NCBI GenBank assembly: GCA_030062745.1
Contig: CP099849.1
Coordinates: 12,374,144-12,438,143 of the forward strand
Direction: 5' to 3'
Source of the DNA: Capitulum mitella
Taxonomy: Eukaryota > Arthropoda > Thecostraca > Pollicipedomorpha > Pollicipedidae
Length of the DNA: 64,000 nucleotides
Shown here: positions 1-12,709 of the stretch, one piece after another
How positions within the stretch are numbered: the stretch's first letter is position 1
Layout of the letters: each line of letters starts with the position of its first letter
Made by a program: the position numbers and the translations under genes
The notes under the pieces: generated by a model
Seen by the model: the letters and a program-made list of their open reading frames with translations, nothing else
What the model was told of the DNA's origin: nothing
Databases searched by the model: none

Positions 1-703
1 CAACGTTATGCAGCAAACGTGGATATTTCTGATAACAGCCAGGTCGACAGTCTTCAATTTCCAAAACACTACTGTCCCCATATGTTCTGCCCAATAACTG
101 GGATGTGACGACCTCAACCAATTACACCCACATGCTCAGTCTTTGCATTTCTATCTGCTACTGTTTGTACCTCTTCATGTAAACCAGCACGGTGATGCTA
201 TTGAAAAAAAAAAATTTTTGTCCTGTCCTAACATCTACAGCAGCCACACCAGTGAAATGTTAAACTTACGCTCAAGTTTTGCAAAGGTTATCTAATTTTC
301 TCCAATCGAAGTCCGGAGAATGAAAAATTGAGTTCTTTGGCCAGGTAGCCGCTAGTTTCGGAGAAAAGTAGGTTCTGCGTGCGACATCGCCGGCGCCCAA
401 CACACTCTGGATTATTTCCGCCACTACAGCACACCTACCGACCACGGGAACGAGTGTCTCCACACTCTAGGCGGGGCGGCACCACCCCCAGCGGCAGACC
501 TGGCGCCACAGCGCAGGCTCGGCGCCGCCATGCATCGCCTTCATAGCCGGCCACCATGGTCTGACCTACCCCACGCCCGGCTGGGGGACCGCGTCCGCTC
601 CCAGATGCGACAGTTAAGCGAAAAGCTTCACGCCACGTCACGCCACGCCACCAGAAAGAAATAGGTGGCGCTAGCGTCGCGACCTTCGAGCGCCGCGATC
701 CGC
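1..703. other. 3' flank of the tetraspan gene, no coding signal
   Basis: This stretch lies downstream of the stop codon of the minus-strand tetraspan gene and probably holds its 3' untranslated region. I see no AATAAA on the minus strand here, so the polyadenylation site is not placed. Short open frames on both strands are GC-driven and resemble nothing I recognise. Confidence 0.4.
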
Positions 704-892
704 CTAGGCGCGCTTAAGGCGGAAGGCGACGAACGCGTCGACCAGGTAGATGACGGCGTTGATGACACAAAGCGAGCCCATGGCCAAACCAGCGTCACGA
801 GTCTGGCTCGAGCCTATTCTGTCGTAGACCTCGAGAGCCATGATGCCCGCTGTGATCATCATGATGAAGCCAACCAGGTTATACAGCGTCTC
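704..892 (-). CDS. MARVEL-like tetraspan protein, terminal exon 3 (TM3-TM4)
   Basis: Last coding exon of a small four-helix membrane protein. The acceptor is gccgttcgcag before GAG ACG CTG, in phase 0, and the frame runs 62 residues to a stop at 704. It holds two long hydrophobic segments: one beginning LYNLVGFIMMITAGIMAL, then, after a short polar loop with an EVYDR motif, a second around GLAMGSLCVINAVIYLVDAF. It ends in the basic tail FRLKRA. The hydrophobic pattern and the G-L-A-x-G-S core resemble the last two helices of MARVEL-domain proteins such as the arthropod Snakeskin type. That family likeness is from memory, not a search. Members sit in plasma or junctional membranes; the exact function is unknown. 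Confidence 0.85.
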   Translation of the reverse strand, partial: ETLYNLVGFIMMITAGIMALEVYDRIGSSQTRDAGLAMGSLCVINAVIYLVDAFVAFRLKRA

Positions 893-1510
893 CTGCGAAC
901 GGCACAGTCTCGTCAGGGGCGGCAAGTGGACTTCCTTTCCTCAGGACCATTTCAAATACGGCACAGTCATCGATAACAGGTAACAACAAGGATTCAAGTA
1001 CTGACAAGTCACAAGAAGCGTCGTGTGAGCACTGCGAAATGGATGGGAAAATTTAGATTACGAAAATCTGCGCCACATGCACAATGGACTTTTGGCGTGA
1101 ATTTGACCAAGACCGCATTAAAAAAGGACGTTTTCCTGATATGCTAGAGGTAATAATTTTTCTTTCTCAGCTCATCCCCTACAAATATTTTTGTTCTTCA
1201 ATGCAGCGTTGAAAAACATCAGATACTACATTACGTCAACCAACGAATGGCATATCTGGAGTAAATGTGTCAAAACTTCTAGCATCTTAATATTGGGGCA
1301 AATCTTATTGTCACGCCCGCTGTGCATTATCGCCTTGACCACGATGAGCGCAACACTGCTGCAAGCGGCCACCACAATCGGCAGTTCTACGAGCCACACG
1401 GATCACGCAGCCAGAGGCCCGCAATCGCCGGCTTCCACGACGCCCGTCGACGGTGTCAGCTCGCGGGGCGCCCACTCCCCGGGCACTGCACGCCTGCGCC
1501 AGCCACTCAC
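893..1510 (-). other. Intron 2 of the tetraspan gene
   Basis: Intron of 618 bp with donor GTGAGT next to 1,511 and acceptor CAG next to 892; phase 0. AT-rich in its middle. No embedded feature seen. Confidence 0.75.
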
Positions 1511-1696
1511 CAGGAAGGACTTCTCGATGGCGATCTCGCCGGCGACGAGCGCGATCAGCAGGGGCGTGGTGACCAGCACCATGCCGCCGCAGGCGATGAC
1601 GCCCACCAGCTGACGGTTCAGCGCATCTCCGGCCGAGCTGCCGCCGAAGCCCAGTCCATAGTGGCGGATCAGGCCCAGGCAGGTCAGGCACAGCGC
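1511..1696 (-). CDS. MARVEL-like tetraspan protein, exon 2 (TM1-TM2)
   Basis: Internal coding exon of 186 nt (62 codons), phase 0 at both ends. The acceptor is cgtctgccgcag before GCG CTG TGC; the donor is TTC CTG followed by GTGAGT. It encodes the rest of the first helix (ALCLTCLGLI), a Gly/Ser-rich first loop, and a long second helix around QLVGVIACGGMVLVTTPLLI, ending in the charged stretch GEIAIEKSFL. It follows either of two first exons (9,232-9,288 or 18,868-18,921) and precedes exon 3 at 704-892. The joined proteins are 142 or 143 residues, a normal size for a compact four-helix MARVEL-like protein. Confidence 0.85.
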
Positions 1697-4431
1697 CTGC
1701 GGCAGACGCAGCCGGTCAGACGTCAAAGGAGGAGCCGCCGGCCCGGTCACCGGGTCCTCTGACAGCCAGCACAATGGCGCATGGTCAGGTGTCAATGACG
1801 GGACGATACGGGACGTGGGCCGCGTTATATGTTTGTCGATATGACCACCAGTGAAATGTGTGTCGTGCTAGTTTCTGTACAAGAAGAAATAGCGAATGAC
1901 AAATGTCACGTTAATTTCTGTACAAGAAGAAATACCACGTCGCAAACAGGACAATAACGAAGAAAAGCACCACCTGATTAACAGCAAAAGTATTTTATGC
2001 ATTATCAGTCCTCCATCCCATTCATATGGACACGACATTCCAGCGACATCTCTTCGAGTATCCGTGCGGTGCCAACAGTGAGACCGCGTTGACCTGTGTC
2101 CTGCTGCTAAGCCAGCCTGTTGCAGCCCAGCGATGGGCACGCCCCCCCCCCCCCGCCCCGCGGTGCTCAGTCTGCCAGAGGGCGGGCGTGCTGGGTCGTT
2201 ATCGATTTCACAGCTGGTTCGCCAGGGTGTGGCCGAGTCGTGCAGCCTTAGCCCCAGTACAACTGCGTCGGCCGGCAACAGTGTCCACCACTCGACCCGG
2301 GCGCCAGAGCCGACTAGTGCAGCAATGTTGCACCCCAGCGGTGGTTACTGTTCCCGGTCTGATTATGTTTATCTATGCATAAAAAAGACAGAAGCGGACC
2401 CGCAGGCGACGGGCGCGCCCCTTTTCTGGATTTCTAGCAACGCCATCAGAAACCACTGGACGATTATGACGTTCCTCATCGCAACCGCGCGCCGTTTGCT
2501 GAAATTCTCGAGCCACGCCTTCAATTGATATAGCGGTAAATATTCCGTATCGGATTTTCAGGACAGGACAACGGCCACGAAAACATTCCGCCGTTACTCC
2601 ATCAGCGTGCAGCCTACGCCTGTTTGTTACTGCGCGTCGTACCAATAGGCAACCATTAGGGCGTGTGTTAAAAATTCACTGTTTGTCATCGGGGTGCACA
2701 CGGCTGACAAATGAAGCAACGAATCGTCGACCGTGACATCATCGAACACTGCAGCTCCACATGGCCAGGGCCCTGATTGCATCCACCCTGTTTTTCGGAG
2801 AGCACGGAAAACAGGGAGGGTTTACGCGGGCGCCGTCACCCAACCGGCAGGGGAGGGAAGGCACGTAGTTACCGTGCATATATACAAAGAGTTTTCTTGG
2901 ACTGGTGAACCAATACGTAAACGATCTTTCGTTTCACTTCAGTAAAGTGACATCTATTTGTAGAACGCTGGCTGGCGGTCCCAATATTTCAAGGCTCTGA
3001 CGGCAAGGGAAACCACCATCGCCGCCGCCCGCTCCGTCCAGCGTCTTCATCAGAGCAGGTCACCGCACCCCAGTAGTTTAGACAGCCAGTTCGGCGCGCC
3101 GGCAGCCCGCGGCACGGGCTGCATGAAGCCGGCCGTCTGGCGCAGCCAACGTCAGCGCACTAAAGCATAAATTAGCCGGGAGGCCACGCGGGCAGTAAAG
3201 CTTCACGGCCGGCCTGCAGGCTGGCTTGCGGCTTCGGCGGGCGCCGCAGCCAGACGCCGTCCCAACTCTCCTCTGAACTCCGAACTCTGAACTCCGAGCC
3301 CGAAACGCCGCATGCCGGGACAGAACGGCGCCTGACGTTGTCTGTCACCTCCCTTCCCCCGCTCCCCAGAAGGAACCAAATCATTTAGTCGTGTTCGTTG
3401 GAATGTTGAGGTGTCTTGAGGACGAACTATTCAGAACAGCCGCAAAGGAACGAATCGTGCAGGCACGCGGCGCAGGATTTGCCTCTAATAAAGGGCGCGA
3501 GACACGTGCCAACACGCGGTGCTTCAAGACTCAAACAGTGGGAGAATCTGACAAACTAAGGCCTGGGAGGAGGGAGCTCGTGACGCACCCGTAGGGATGT
3601 CAGAGATGCGAACGTTGTTCTTTACGTGAAGGCGCCACACTGCTTCAAAGCAATTGTCGCTCTATCGTTGAAACAGTGTCAGGTAACTTCCGGCAGACGC
3701 ATCAGCAGTGCCTCCCGCAGAGCATCAGCGACATGTCCCTACCGTTCCGCCAGTGGGACAAGCACTAGTTCGGTCCGGGCCGGTCGGCACGGACCGGAAC
3801 ACGCGCCGGAGGAGGGGAGGGGGCTGAGCCGGCCCCGCCCAGGTGCCGTCCCCAGCTAGCCCGTAGCGCCGGCTGACATCTGTTTGTATTCGGGCGCATT
3901 GTTCATGTAAACAGAGGATATGGGACGCAGCCCGACGGCGGACGGCGGCGCGCCGGCTGTGGGGCCGCACCGGTGGCGGTACAGGGCCGGATGTAGAGGG
4001 ACAGAGGAAGAGGGACGGGGCATGCTGTGGAGTGACACGGGTAGAGGGTCAGGGCAGGCTGTGGAGGGAAGGAGGTAGAGGGACAGGATAGGACAGCACT
4101 GAAAACGTGGGAAAGATGATGCAGGATCAGTTGTGATGGTACACAAGATCCTACCACAAAACCGAACGAACTTCAGATTGCATAGCATTAGTCGAAAATG
4201 AGACTGGGTTTACGCCAGGCTTGTCTCCGCCCCAAGCAAACCTGGACTTTTCGCACGAGGAGGACGTGAAGAGAGAGTGAAGAGGTTTCAAAACGGATAA
4301 CATGCGCCTAGAGCGAGCGTCAAAAGACTGTGAATAGCAACGCACGACAGTATGGCAGGGACATTCAAAGCATGTCCACAACTTATTCACATGCGTGCCA
4401 AACTGGCTGTAACACAGATGCCGACGGGTAG

Positions 4432-4543
4432 CAGTTACAAACAGATCCTCACTAAACAAGGAACAGTGTCGCCCAGACTCAGCACATCAGTTACAAACAG
4501 ATCCGCACAGAACAAGGAACACTGTCGCCCAGACTCAGCAAAG
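4432..4543. repeat. 56-bp tandem duplication
   Basis: Two adjacent 56-bp units, each starting CAGTTACAAACAGATCC and ending near CCCAGACTCAGCA. They differ at a handful of positions, which suggests a fairly recent local duplication. No coding role is seen. Confidence 0.85.
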
Positions 4544-4785
4544 ACAAGAAGGAAACTATCTTGGTACCAGGGGTGTCGATCTGTATTCTTTCGAGGGGGC
4601 CCTGGCCAACCCAATGCTGATCTGGGCCCTTCCAATGTTGGTTTGGGCAACTCTAATATTTTCCGCCAGTTTTAAAGGGAAATGGGCGAAAATAACAAAA
4701 GAAATGGCCGCAGTAGATGAAAGATAGCCAGAAAGTATAGCATAAGGCATAAAGTAATGTACTCCTTCTCTCTTTCTATCTTATA

Positions 4786-4793
<8 letters not shown>

Positions 4794-4841
<48 letters not shown>
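4794..4841. repeat. (AT)n microsatellite
   Basis: About 48 bp of uninterrupted AT dinucleotides, flanked by a short TG run. Confidence 0.97.
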
Positions 4842-4847
<6 letters not shown>

Positions 4848-7800
4848 CACATATGCCTACATACATAGGATATACGCGGTTTTTTATTTGAAAAATAGTA
4901 ACAAAAACTCGAAAATTTCCACTGATCAAAACAGAGTGGGCTAAATCCATTGAGAAACTCACATATGGGGGGAGGTTAAGTTGTCGGGCCCACGGCTCGG
5001 CCCACCCAATCATTTACAGAAACTGACGCCCCTGCTTGGTAAACAAAGAGATGATCCTTAATCTGGACCGTCCAGTGAAAACAGAAAAGATGCGCTTTGC
5101 AAATGGCTGTATTATTTTCCCGACAAAGCGAAACGCACGCCACAGCATGGGAAATTCGGTGTCTGGACAATGCCTTCCTGTGGCTCGCGATTCACTCCTT
5201 TACACCACAGAAACCTAACTCTCGGCAGTGCCAGGCTGTTTGTTCCAGAGAGGTCGCAGAACCGATATACCGCAGCCAGGAAAAACGACACACCACGTCG
5301 AACGAAACTGCCTAGCAACGCCTGTTAGATACATTAGTTGCCCGGTAATTGAGAAACAGTCGTTTTAGTTTCCTGATAATTCTGCCTGGTGGCAGGGCCT
5401 ACCGCTGAATATTTCATTCACGCGACACCACGAATGGACGCGCACACGTACGATAACGGTTCACAGCGAACGATTGTCTAGATATTCCGGCAACGAGCTT
5501 TGGCATCGTGGCGCGCTGCCACGCAACGGCGGGCGGGCGGCGTCCCCCCCCCCCCCCTCCTGCCACAGCAGCGTCATTGCACGGGAGTGGCGGCGGTGCG
5601 TGGGCCGCCCAGCTGCAGCCGCGCACCCGTCGAACTTCATTATCTGTGAACATGGGCCGGCTGACGGTGGGCGGGAGGGGCGGCATCTGGCTCGGCGGAG
5701 GGAGGGGAGAGGGGTGAGGCCCCGTCCACTGACCGCCAGCCCGTGTCCCCTGGAGCGTGTAGCGTCGCACGCAGGCTGCGTGACGACGCCACCGGCCAAC
5801 GGATGACGGCGGCCGGCCAGTGCGCCGCTGGCTCGGCCGGTTCCAGCAAGGCAAACTGGGCCCCGCATGGCCCGCAAGACCGCTGGGTCAACTGTACCCT
5901 ACCGGATCCGGAGGAGTTCACAGAGCCTGAGTCGACCCGCTGGGTTCGGCGCAGCCCGCTCGGCTCCACATTACCAATGGCGTATAGCATGCCATTCGCC
6001 GGGTGCAGTGGAATTCACGCGGCCCAGTGTAACCCCACACAGGTGAGCCGCGTCAAGCCGTGTCAGTCGGCGCAACCCTACTTCACTGGGCACAACACCT
6101 TATACAAAGGTAGCCCTCCAGGCGGACAGAAGCTGGGCACGGTTCGGTGGGATGTTTGGACGTCCCGCCTAATTTGAAGGCTCTGTAGCTCACAGGACTT
6201 CCGGCGGAAATGGTGCCTACGATGATCGCAGCTCCGGTGGAGCTCGAATTCCAGGGAGAACGTTTCCAGGTGGCAGAATCGCAGCTCTGCCGGAAGGGGA
6301 GACCGAACGAACACGTAACCGTCAGTTTTTGCGGAATTTTGAGCAGCACGCCTGTCCCCGGGCCGCAGCGCTGGCCATCGGTTGACATGGCTGTGTAGAC
6401 GCTGGGAAGATCCTTGTAGAAGAGTAGCTCCGAGCGACCGACCGATCAGATGCTGCCGACAACGAAGGCGGTGGCCACAGCGGCCAGCCGGTACATCTCA
6501 GGCCCCGCCGCTCAGACGGCTTCGTCCACAAGGATGACAGGCTCGTTTACTCTACAGCTCAGCACCTGTCATCTGCCACTTACACCCCATCACGAAGCAT
6601 GGAGCCATGAAACCGCGTCGTCGTGGGAGGCGTGCGCTACCAGTAAACGGACCAGAGCACCAACCGGACATAATCAGAGATGAGATCAGGCAGCCGCTAC
6701 ATGCTCAGAGAAGTCCAGACTCCCATTAGCCCCTTCTCAGCCTACCCGAGCTTTTCGATAAACAATGAATGAAGGAGAGATTAGGCCGAGCCGTCTCGTA
6801 TCGCCCCTCACTGCGGGGCCGCAGAGCTCGTCTGGCAGCGGGCCGTGACCCTGGCCGAGTTCCCCTCGCAGCGTCTGCAGCAGCGTCACCCCAGGCCGCC
6901 CCCGCGCCCGTCTGCGGACGCCCGTGAACAGCGCGGCGCCGGCTCCTGACGACTCGGCTTCCAGACCGCTGCGGCGCTGAGAATCCGATCCAGTTTGCGC
7001 GCCGCTCAGCGCACCAGCGCCGCGCGCGCTTTCTCCTGGCGCGGTTGCAGCGCGCCACGGGCGGCGGCCGCGGCAGCCACATCTGCGAAGCAGGCCGCCC
7101 ACCACCGCCGGCCGACGGGCCGGCCGGACTCGTCTGCAGGCGAGAGCGGCGGCTGGGCTGATGCCCGGCCCCCGCGCGGCTCCCAGCCCCGCCCCGTGCC
7201 GGCCCCGGGCTGCAGGGGCTAAACTGGGTCAGCGGCGCCGAGCGCAGCTCTACAGACGCCGCCGCCCGGTCGCGGCCGCTTTCTCCCACGCCGATGACGG
7301 ACGATTCCGGTGGCCGGCAGATGGCGTCGACGCACATGACTCGTGAACGAACGCCACACAGCGGACACTGACCAGGCGCGAACCCAGGGGGCGCACTGCA
7401 CGCCCCTCCCCCTCGTGACTTCTCGTAGTGACGTCATTCACGACAGGTTGCTGTGTTAGGCCGAAGGGACGTATATTAAAACCAAACCCCTCCCGCCCCT
7501 TCCTGAACCTGTGTCCGTCTCTGCCGACCGCACGATGGCAGCCGGACTTAAGCCCAAAAGCGGCGGTGCGTCGCCCTCACAACTCGCCGCCCGCGCACGA
7601 CATCGGCTGAAGTCACCTTCTGAGAATCAGGCCCCGACAGCGCGGCTCCGACGTGCCGCGACCACTGCCGATTTTCCGAACGACCAGCGCTAAGCCGGCG
7701 AGGGCCGAACGATAAGCTGCGAAGCGTCGCCGGCGCGCGAAGGTACGGGCCACCCGGACTGCACGCCAGCGCCCGGCGCAGGATCGACGCGGCGTCTCTC

Positions 7801-9231
7801 GGTCGACTGCGTGACCGTGGACGACTGGCTCATGGCTGCATACGACGGGGCGGGGAACGGGGAACCGAATCGTCGGGAAACAGGTGCCGTATGTTCGTGT
7901 CGGACATTCAACAGGTTGCGGCGTTGTGAAAACCGAAGGCTTCAGAAAGCGACGAACGTGTGCGGTCGCGAAACCGACGCTGATTTTAAGCTTCAGTCGC
8001 ATACGGCATTGTCTGCCTTCCCTGGCTTGATTTGATGAGCATTGGGCATCTGTAACCGTAGACATCCTCACTGAAGTTTCCAACCCAATGTTCCGCTCAC
8101 ACACAGCCACCCCCAGTCGGTCGTTCCCCCGGCCAGTTGGACCGCGGCGCCGCGGGGCGTGACCGACCTCTGGTGAGGGCCGGCCCCTCCGGCTACGGCA
8201 TGCGGCGAATGCGCGTAAGCGCCAGCTTCGAAGCCAAGCCGCTCGCCGTGCGCGGGCGGCTTGGCGCGCGGGGGAGCCGAAACAAAGGTGGCCGCGACGC
8301 GCCGACCCAGCGAGACGGGAGATGCGGCGGCGGCCGCTCACGGTGAGGTCGCCGCGGGAAGGCCGGACCGATCGGACACGGACCCGGTGTCCGGTCTGGC
8401 CACCGTTGTGCAGATGGCTGGGAACAGTCGGCACCTAAATCGAGCCAGCCCCGCTGCGAGCCTGGCTCCGCGCCGCCCCCCCCCCCCTCTGGTGGCGGGG
8501 CGTGGCGCAGATGGCACTATTCGCATCAATACTCAATCCGCACCTTGCGCAGGCCCCCGGCACCTTGAGCAAGGCCATCGGTGTAGCGGGTGTCCAGATA
8601 TCTACGCCGGACCGCGGGGCGACGTAGTCGAACCGTCCGTGCCCTCTAGTCAACTGCAGGCGACGCCTGTGACGTGTATACCGCGAAAAGAGCCACGAAA
8701 CGCAAGCTGGCACGCATCTTTCTCCTCCCCAAGCTTTATAGCTCTTCCTGCAGTCTGTAAGCATCTGCCATCAACATACGATGGTCTCACCCTTCGGCCA
8801 CGAATGCAACTTTTTGAAATAGATTGGGGCACCTGCATTTACATTATCTTGAGAACTCAAAATCATCTTGAGTGCCCACCCCATGTAGTTCCAAATTAAG
8901 TTCACAAATGCACGAGGTGCCCGGCCAACATAGGGCTGCCGAAGCATCCACAAAATTAAGAACACGACCTACACCCACGCCTTCAGGAGACAACGGGGGT
9001 TTCATAACAATTCCCGACGGTTTCTCTTTATCTTTCGCCTTTCACCCTCAGCCCGCTCACCCCGCGTCCTCCACGCCCCCGACTTCCGTTAATCGCGCAG
9101 TCCGCGGACGAAACGACGCTGTAAACGGAGCGCGTCCCGCGGCCTCGTTTCCGCCGCAGCGGCTAACGCCCCGGCGTGCAACGGCTTCCATCGCGGCGCG
9201 TCAAAGCTCGGCGCGGCAACGCCACACTCAC

Positions 9232-9288
9232 GATCTGGAGCAGCTTCAGGAAGCCGGATGGCCTGCACAGGACGCGGACGTTTGCCAT
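9232..9288 (-). CDS. MARVEL-like tetraspan protein, alternative first coding exon (proximal)
   Basis: Encodes 19 residues, MANVRVLCRPSGFLKLLQI, ending in phase 0 directly before the donor GTGAGTGTGG. The ATG has an A at -3 and a G at +4, a good animal start context. The peptide supplies a short cytoplasmic N-terminus and the start of helix 1, which exon 2 completes. A second exon at 18,868-18,921 encodes a clearly related peptide with the same phase and donor. The two therefore look like alternative first exons with separate promoters. No matching duplicate of exons 2 and 3 was seen, which argues against two tandem genes. CpG-rich sequence lies just upstream on the minus strand (9,300-9,600). 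Confidence 0.78.
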
Positions 9289-9600
9289 GCTGATGTGCGC
9301 GAGCTTCGCTGACGCCGAGCGGGAACCTGCGATCACTCGTCTGGCGCTCGCGACGGCCGGAGTACGTTTACGTTGAGTCCGCCCGCGCCTTTCGGAACTG
9401 CGCGACGCTGGCGCCTCTGGCGGCGGCGGAGCGAACCGTCAGCCCCCGCTGAATGCTGCGTTCCGTGGCGTCACCGACGTCAAGGTCGCGAGGCACGGCG
9501 TCGGCCGCGCGTGCTGGTCGGTGGGCAGACGGGAGGCGAACGAAGGGGTGTGCCGGTCGTTGTAGGCGTGCGGAGCGACCCCCGGCAACCTCAGATGACT
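9289..9600 (-). promoter_or_regulatory. CpG-rich putative promoter of the proximal first exon
   Basis: GC- and CpG-rich DNA just 5' (minus strand) of the proximal ATG. No convincing TATA box. Promoter function is inferred from position and composition only. Confidence 0.35.
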
Positions 9601-10288
9601 CACTGAGATCGGACTGAAACAGCTATGGCATCAGACGGATGGAACTCGAAGTATAGTGACAGGCGGGAAGGGATAAGTGGAACCAAACGGGATGTGATCT
9701 GAGATGCAGGTACAGGAGCCCGAATGGGATCCAGGTTATGACGTGAAACGATAATGTTCAGCTTTAAGCGTGTGTAACGCCTGCACCTAAAACACCAGAG
9801 ACTGACTTCAGCGTCTGGCATTTTCATACGATGCCGATCAAACGTTAAATCAAGCGTGACAAGGGTGACGTAAATCGACCGACGGACGACATATCTTAAA
9901 TTTCTAGATAAATGACAAAACTGAACCATGTCCAACTTTTGACCGACGTCGCACCCATAAGCCCACAATGCGTCCGTAATGGCTGCTTGATATGTATCAT
10001 CCCGCCAACTTTCAAAATGATATTTTTAAGCCAAATAGGGCCCGTCATTGCAAAGACGGGCCTCATTTGGCTTAAGAATGTTCTTTGTGGCGATCTGCCT
10101 CCGTGAGCAAAATTATGGACACGCTGTCCTTGGCTCCCGCTAGATTTTTGGTTGTTTCGATATGAAAGAAAATATCTGAAACGCTGCACCGTCTTTGAGG
10201 GACATGGGATGCACTGTTAAACGGCTACAAAATACGACTTCTCCCATCTTCACAGCAGTCCAGCCGACACTCAGCTCCGATATTTAAG

Positions 10289-10622
10289 CAGGCACGTAGC
10301 CAGGGTTTTCCTCCGGGCGGGGGAGGGGAGCAAATGTAAGATTTTGCCATATGCCACCGGTATATAACGAAATTTAGAGGAAAAACAGCAATTACCTCAT
10401 AAACAGCAATTTTATGTAACTTACCTCATATTTAACGCACAGAAAAAAGCATATAATGTTTGCCTTTGCAACACATATATGATCGCTATTACGTATTCCT
10501 GTGAAATTGCTAAATATCCCGTGAAGACAGCTTGGTTCGGGGAGCATGGCCCCCATGGGCCATGGGGGCCATGCCAAATCAAACCAAAAGGGCCCCCATG
10601 GCCCCTTTTGGCTACGTCGCTG
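10289..10622. mobile_element. hAT-type MITE
   Basis: 334-bp element without coding capacity. It begins CAGGCACGTAGCCAGGG and ends GGCTACGTCGCTG, an imperfect inverted repeat of the widespread CAGGGGCGTAGCCA type. It is flanked by a perfect 8-bp target duplication TATTTAAG (10,281-10,288 and 10,623-10,630), which assigns it to the hAT superfamily. Near its 3' end is an internal palindrome of GGGGGCCATG/CATGGCCCCC type. Confidence 0.88.
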
Positions 10623-10630
10623 TATTTAAG

Positions 10631-12347
10631 TGTCATTTCATTTCTCTAAGTATATCTTTTTGCCATACCAAAGCAGCACCATAACTCAGTATGCACTACG
10701 TTTATTGTTGTATGGCAACCTCTACTCATCGGAGGATCACTGAAATGAAAAAAACTTTATGCTTAAAAAAAGTATGCTGTTCTGGAATACCAGCTAAGGG
10801 AAATGTCCTTCGAGCATCAGAAAGAGAGCTCTTCCAAATTAATTCTTTATCCCGTCCTTTAGCGTCTGATCAACATATATCCGTGTATTTCTAATGATAC
10901 GATGATATTCGATGTTAATCCGCACGAGAACAACCTTTTTTCCCCGAAATGACAAAGGAATTTTCACTGTAAATCATGCGCATTTTATGTGTGTTGGGCA
11001 TCATATATGAACGCAGACACCCATTTACTTACACTGCTTACAGACACCCAAATAGTAAATACGTCTTCCTAACTTTACCGTATTACGTAAGTCTTCCTAA
11101 CTTTCCTGTCATCAGAGGACGGACTCTCAGACTTCGCTGCATGCTCATCATGACTCTTGTTATGCACATCAGATCCGGACCAGCTTGCAGTTTTATTCTA
11201 AGGCTGCGATAGTTGGCTCAGGAAGCCAATGCGCGGTTCCTCGTAAACTTGTCCATCATCAGTGACTTCAGATGTTGCGCTTCATTTGTGGAATTGCCTG
11301 ACACCGGAATACTGTTCGCTTCATGGAAGTGAAAGCATTTTTATCTGTATGGTAATGCTCACCTCCCACCGTCCCACACCGACGCCGGCACGCTTGTCAA
11401 AGTACGGCAAGAGACTGCAAACCTTATCCACAGATATTTGGGTTCCTCGGTCGCGTTTCTAGCAAGGAAGTGCTTTAACCGTAGGCTGCGATGACCTTGC
11501 ATGGCGCGCCGTGCGGATGTTATCGCCTCCCAGCGCGCGGGCGTCTCCCGCCATCACCGCGATAGGCGCGCGACGATGCGCCGGATCTGCCGCGTCCGCG
11601 CCAGGAAACAAGACCGCATTCCGCGTCTCACGCACGCCCGGCGTCGACCTTGACGGGCCGAGCTGGCAGGCCCTGCACGGCTGCGCGCCGCTGCGGGGCC
11701 GTGCATGTGATGCCCGGCGGGCGGGCCGGAGCCGGCCGGGGGGGGGGAGGCTTGACGATGAGATCATCCGGCTGTCCGCGCGGCCCCGGCTCTGGACTCA
11801 CTCACGGCCGCGACTCGAGGGGAGGGGAGGGGAGGGGAAGAGCTGTGGCTTTAGGCCGAGCGTGACTGGTTTGAATGACCGGTCAGACTAGTCCGAGAAA
11901 CTCGTCACTCACTGGCCGGGAATTTGAAACAGTATTTTTTGTGAGAGTTGTGCTGCTGGTCAGATGTGTGCTTTGCCCTCTTGAAAACGAGAATCACGCT
12001 AGTGTTAATCCATGCTGCAAAAATTGTCTTGTTTACAAAGTGCAAAAGCAGTACAGCTGGACAAAACCAAGCTTGCTCCAGCACCAATATTGGTCTATTG
12101 CAAATTGCAAAATATTCGTACAATATTTTTTATTCACTTTTTTCATTCATTATTAATTCGTAAAAATATTTCTTTATGAAATAGTCACAGTTGATTCCAC
12201 AGAGAGATCAGTAGGCAATATTGCACATACACGTTTAGATGTCAAGAAATTTGGGACCACCTGATCTCTATGGCATACGAGGTATGTTGGCAGAATATGA
12301 TTCAATGATATTCCAGTATTTGCGGTGCCACAATATTCACATCCCAA
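10631..12347. other. No gene seen; contains a CpG-rich block
   Basis: Mostly AT-rich intronic DNA of the long tetraspan transcript. A CpG-rich block at about 11,460-11,870 has open frames on both strands but no start or splice signals that tie it to a gene. Confidence 0.4.
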
Positions 12348-12618
12348 CAGGAACGTAGCCAAGGAGGGGCATGGGGGCCATGGCCACCCCTGAGCCAAGC
12401 GATCTACACTAGATATATAGCGATTTCGCAGAAATACGGAATAGTCATCATATATAAGTTGCAAAAACATAAATTTTATGTCATCCTGTGACTTAAATAC
12501 AAGGTCAACTGCGTAAAATTGCTGCGTTTTCCTATAAACTTCGCCATGTTCCAGTGGTGCATCACAAAATTTGACATTTGCCCGCCCCCCCCCGAGGAAA
12601 ATCCTGGCCACGTGCCTA
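12348..12618. mobile_element. hAT-type MITE (degenerate target duplication)
   Basis: 271 bp starting CAGGAACGTAGCCAAGG and ending AATCCTGGCCACGTGCCTA, inverted repeats of the same type as the element at 10,289-10,622. The flanks CATCCCAA and CATCTACA match at only 5 of 8 positions. Internal sequence (GCGATCTACACTAGATATATAGC) is shared with the MITE at 15,095-15,371. Confidence 0.7.
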
Positions 12619-12709
12619 CATCTACAGAAGGATATTTCATTTTAGCATCTCTGAGTTCTGTTGGACTGGAAGCAAACCGCTAAGCCAAAGACGTCAGCAA
12701 CCAGCTTTT

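Larger units (their letters stand above)
1697..9231 (-). other. Intron 1 of the tetraspan gene (short form)
   Basis: Intron of about 7.5 kb for the 9.2-kb start. It holds a 56-bp tandem duplication (4,432-4,543), an (AT)n tract (4,794-4,841) and, between 5.4 and 9.2 kb, very GC-rich, CpG-rich DNA. Long open frames there on both strands look like compositional artefacts. A perfect TGACGTCA lies at 7,429-7,436. Confidence 0.5.

Noticed and set aside
4672-5013. 113-codon minus-strand frame
   Set aside because: Its core is a translated (AT)n tract (I-Y repeats).
6726-8434. Long minus-strand open frames (203 and 273 codons) in GC-rich DNA
   Set aside because: Arg/Pro/Ala/Gly-rich, no domain, competing frames on the other strand; stop codons are simply rare in CpG-rich sequence.
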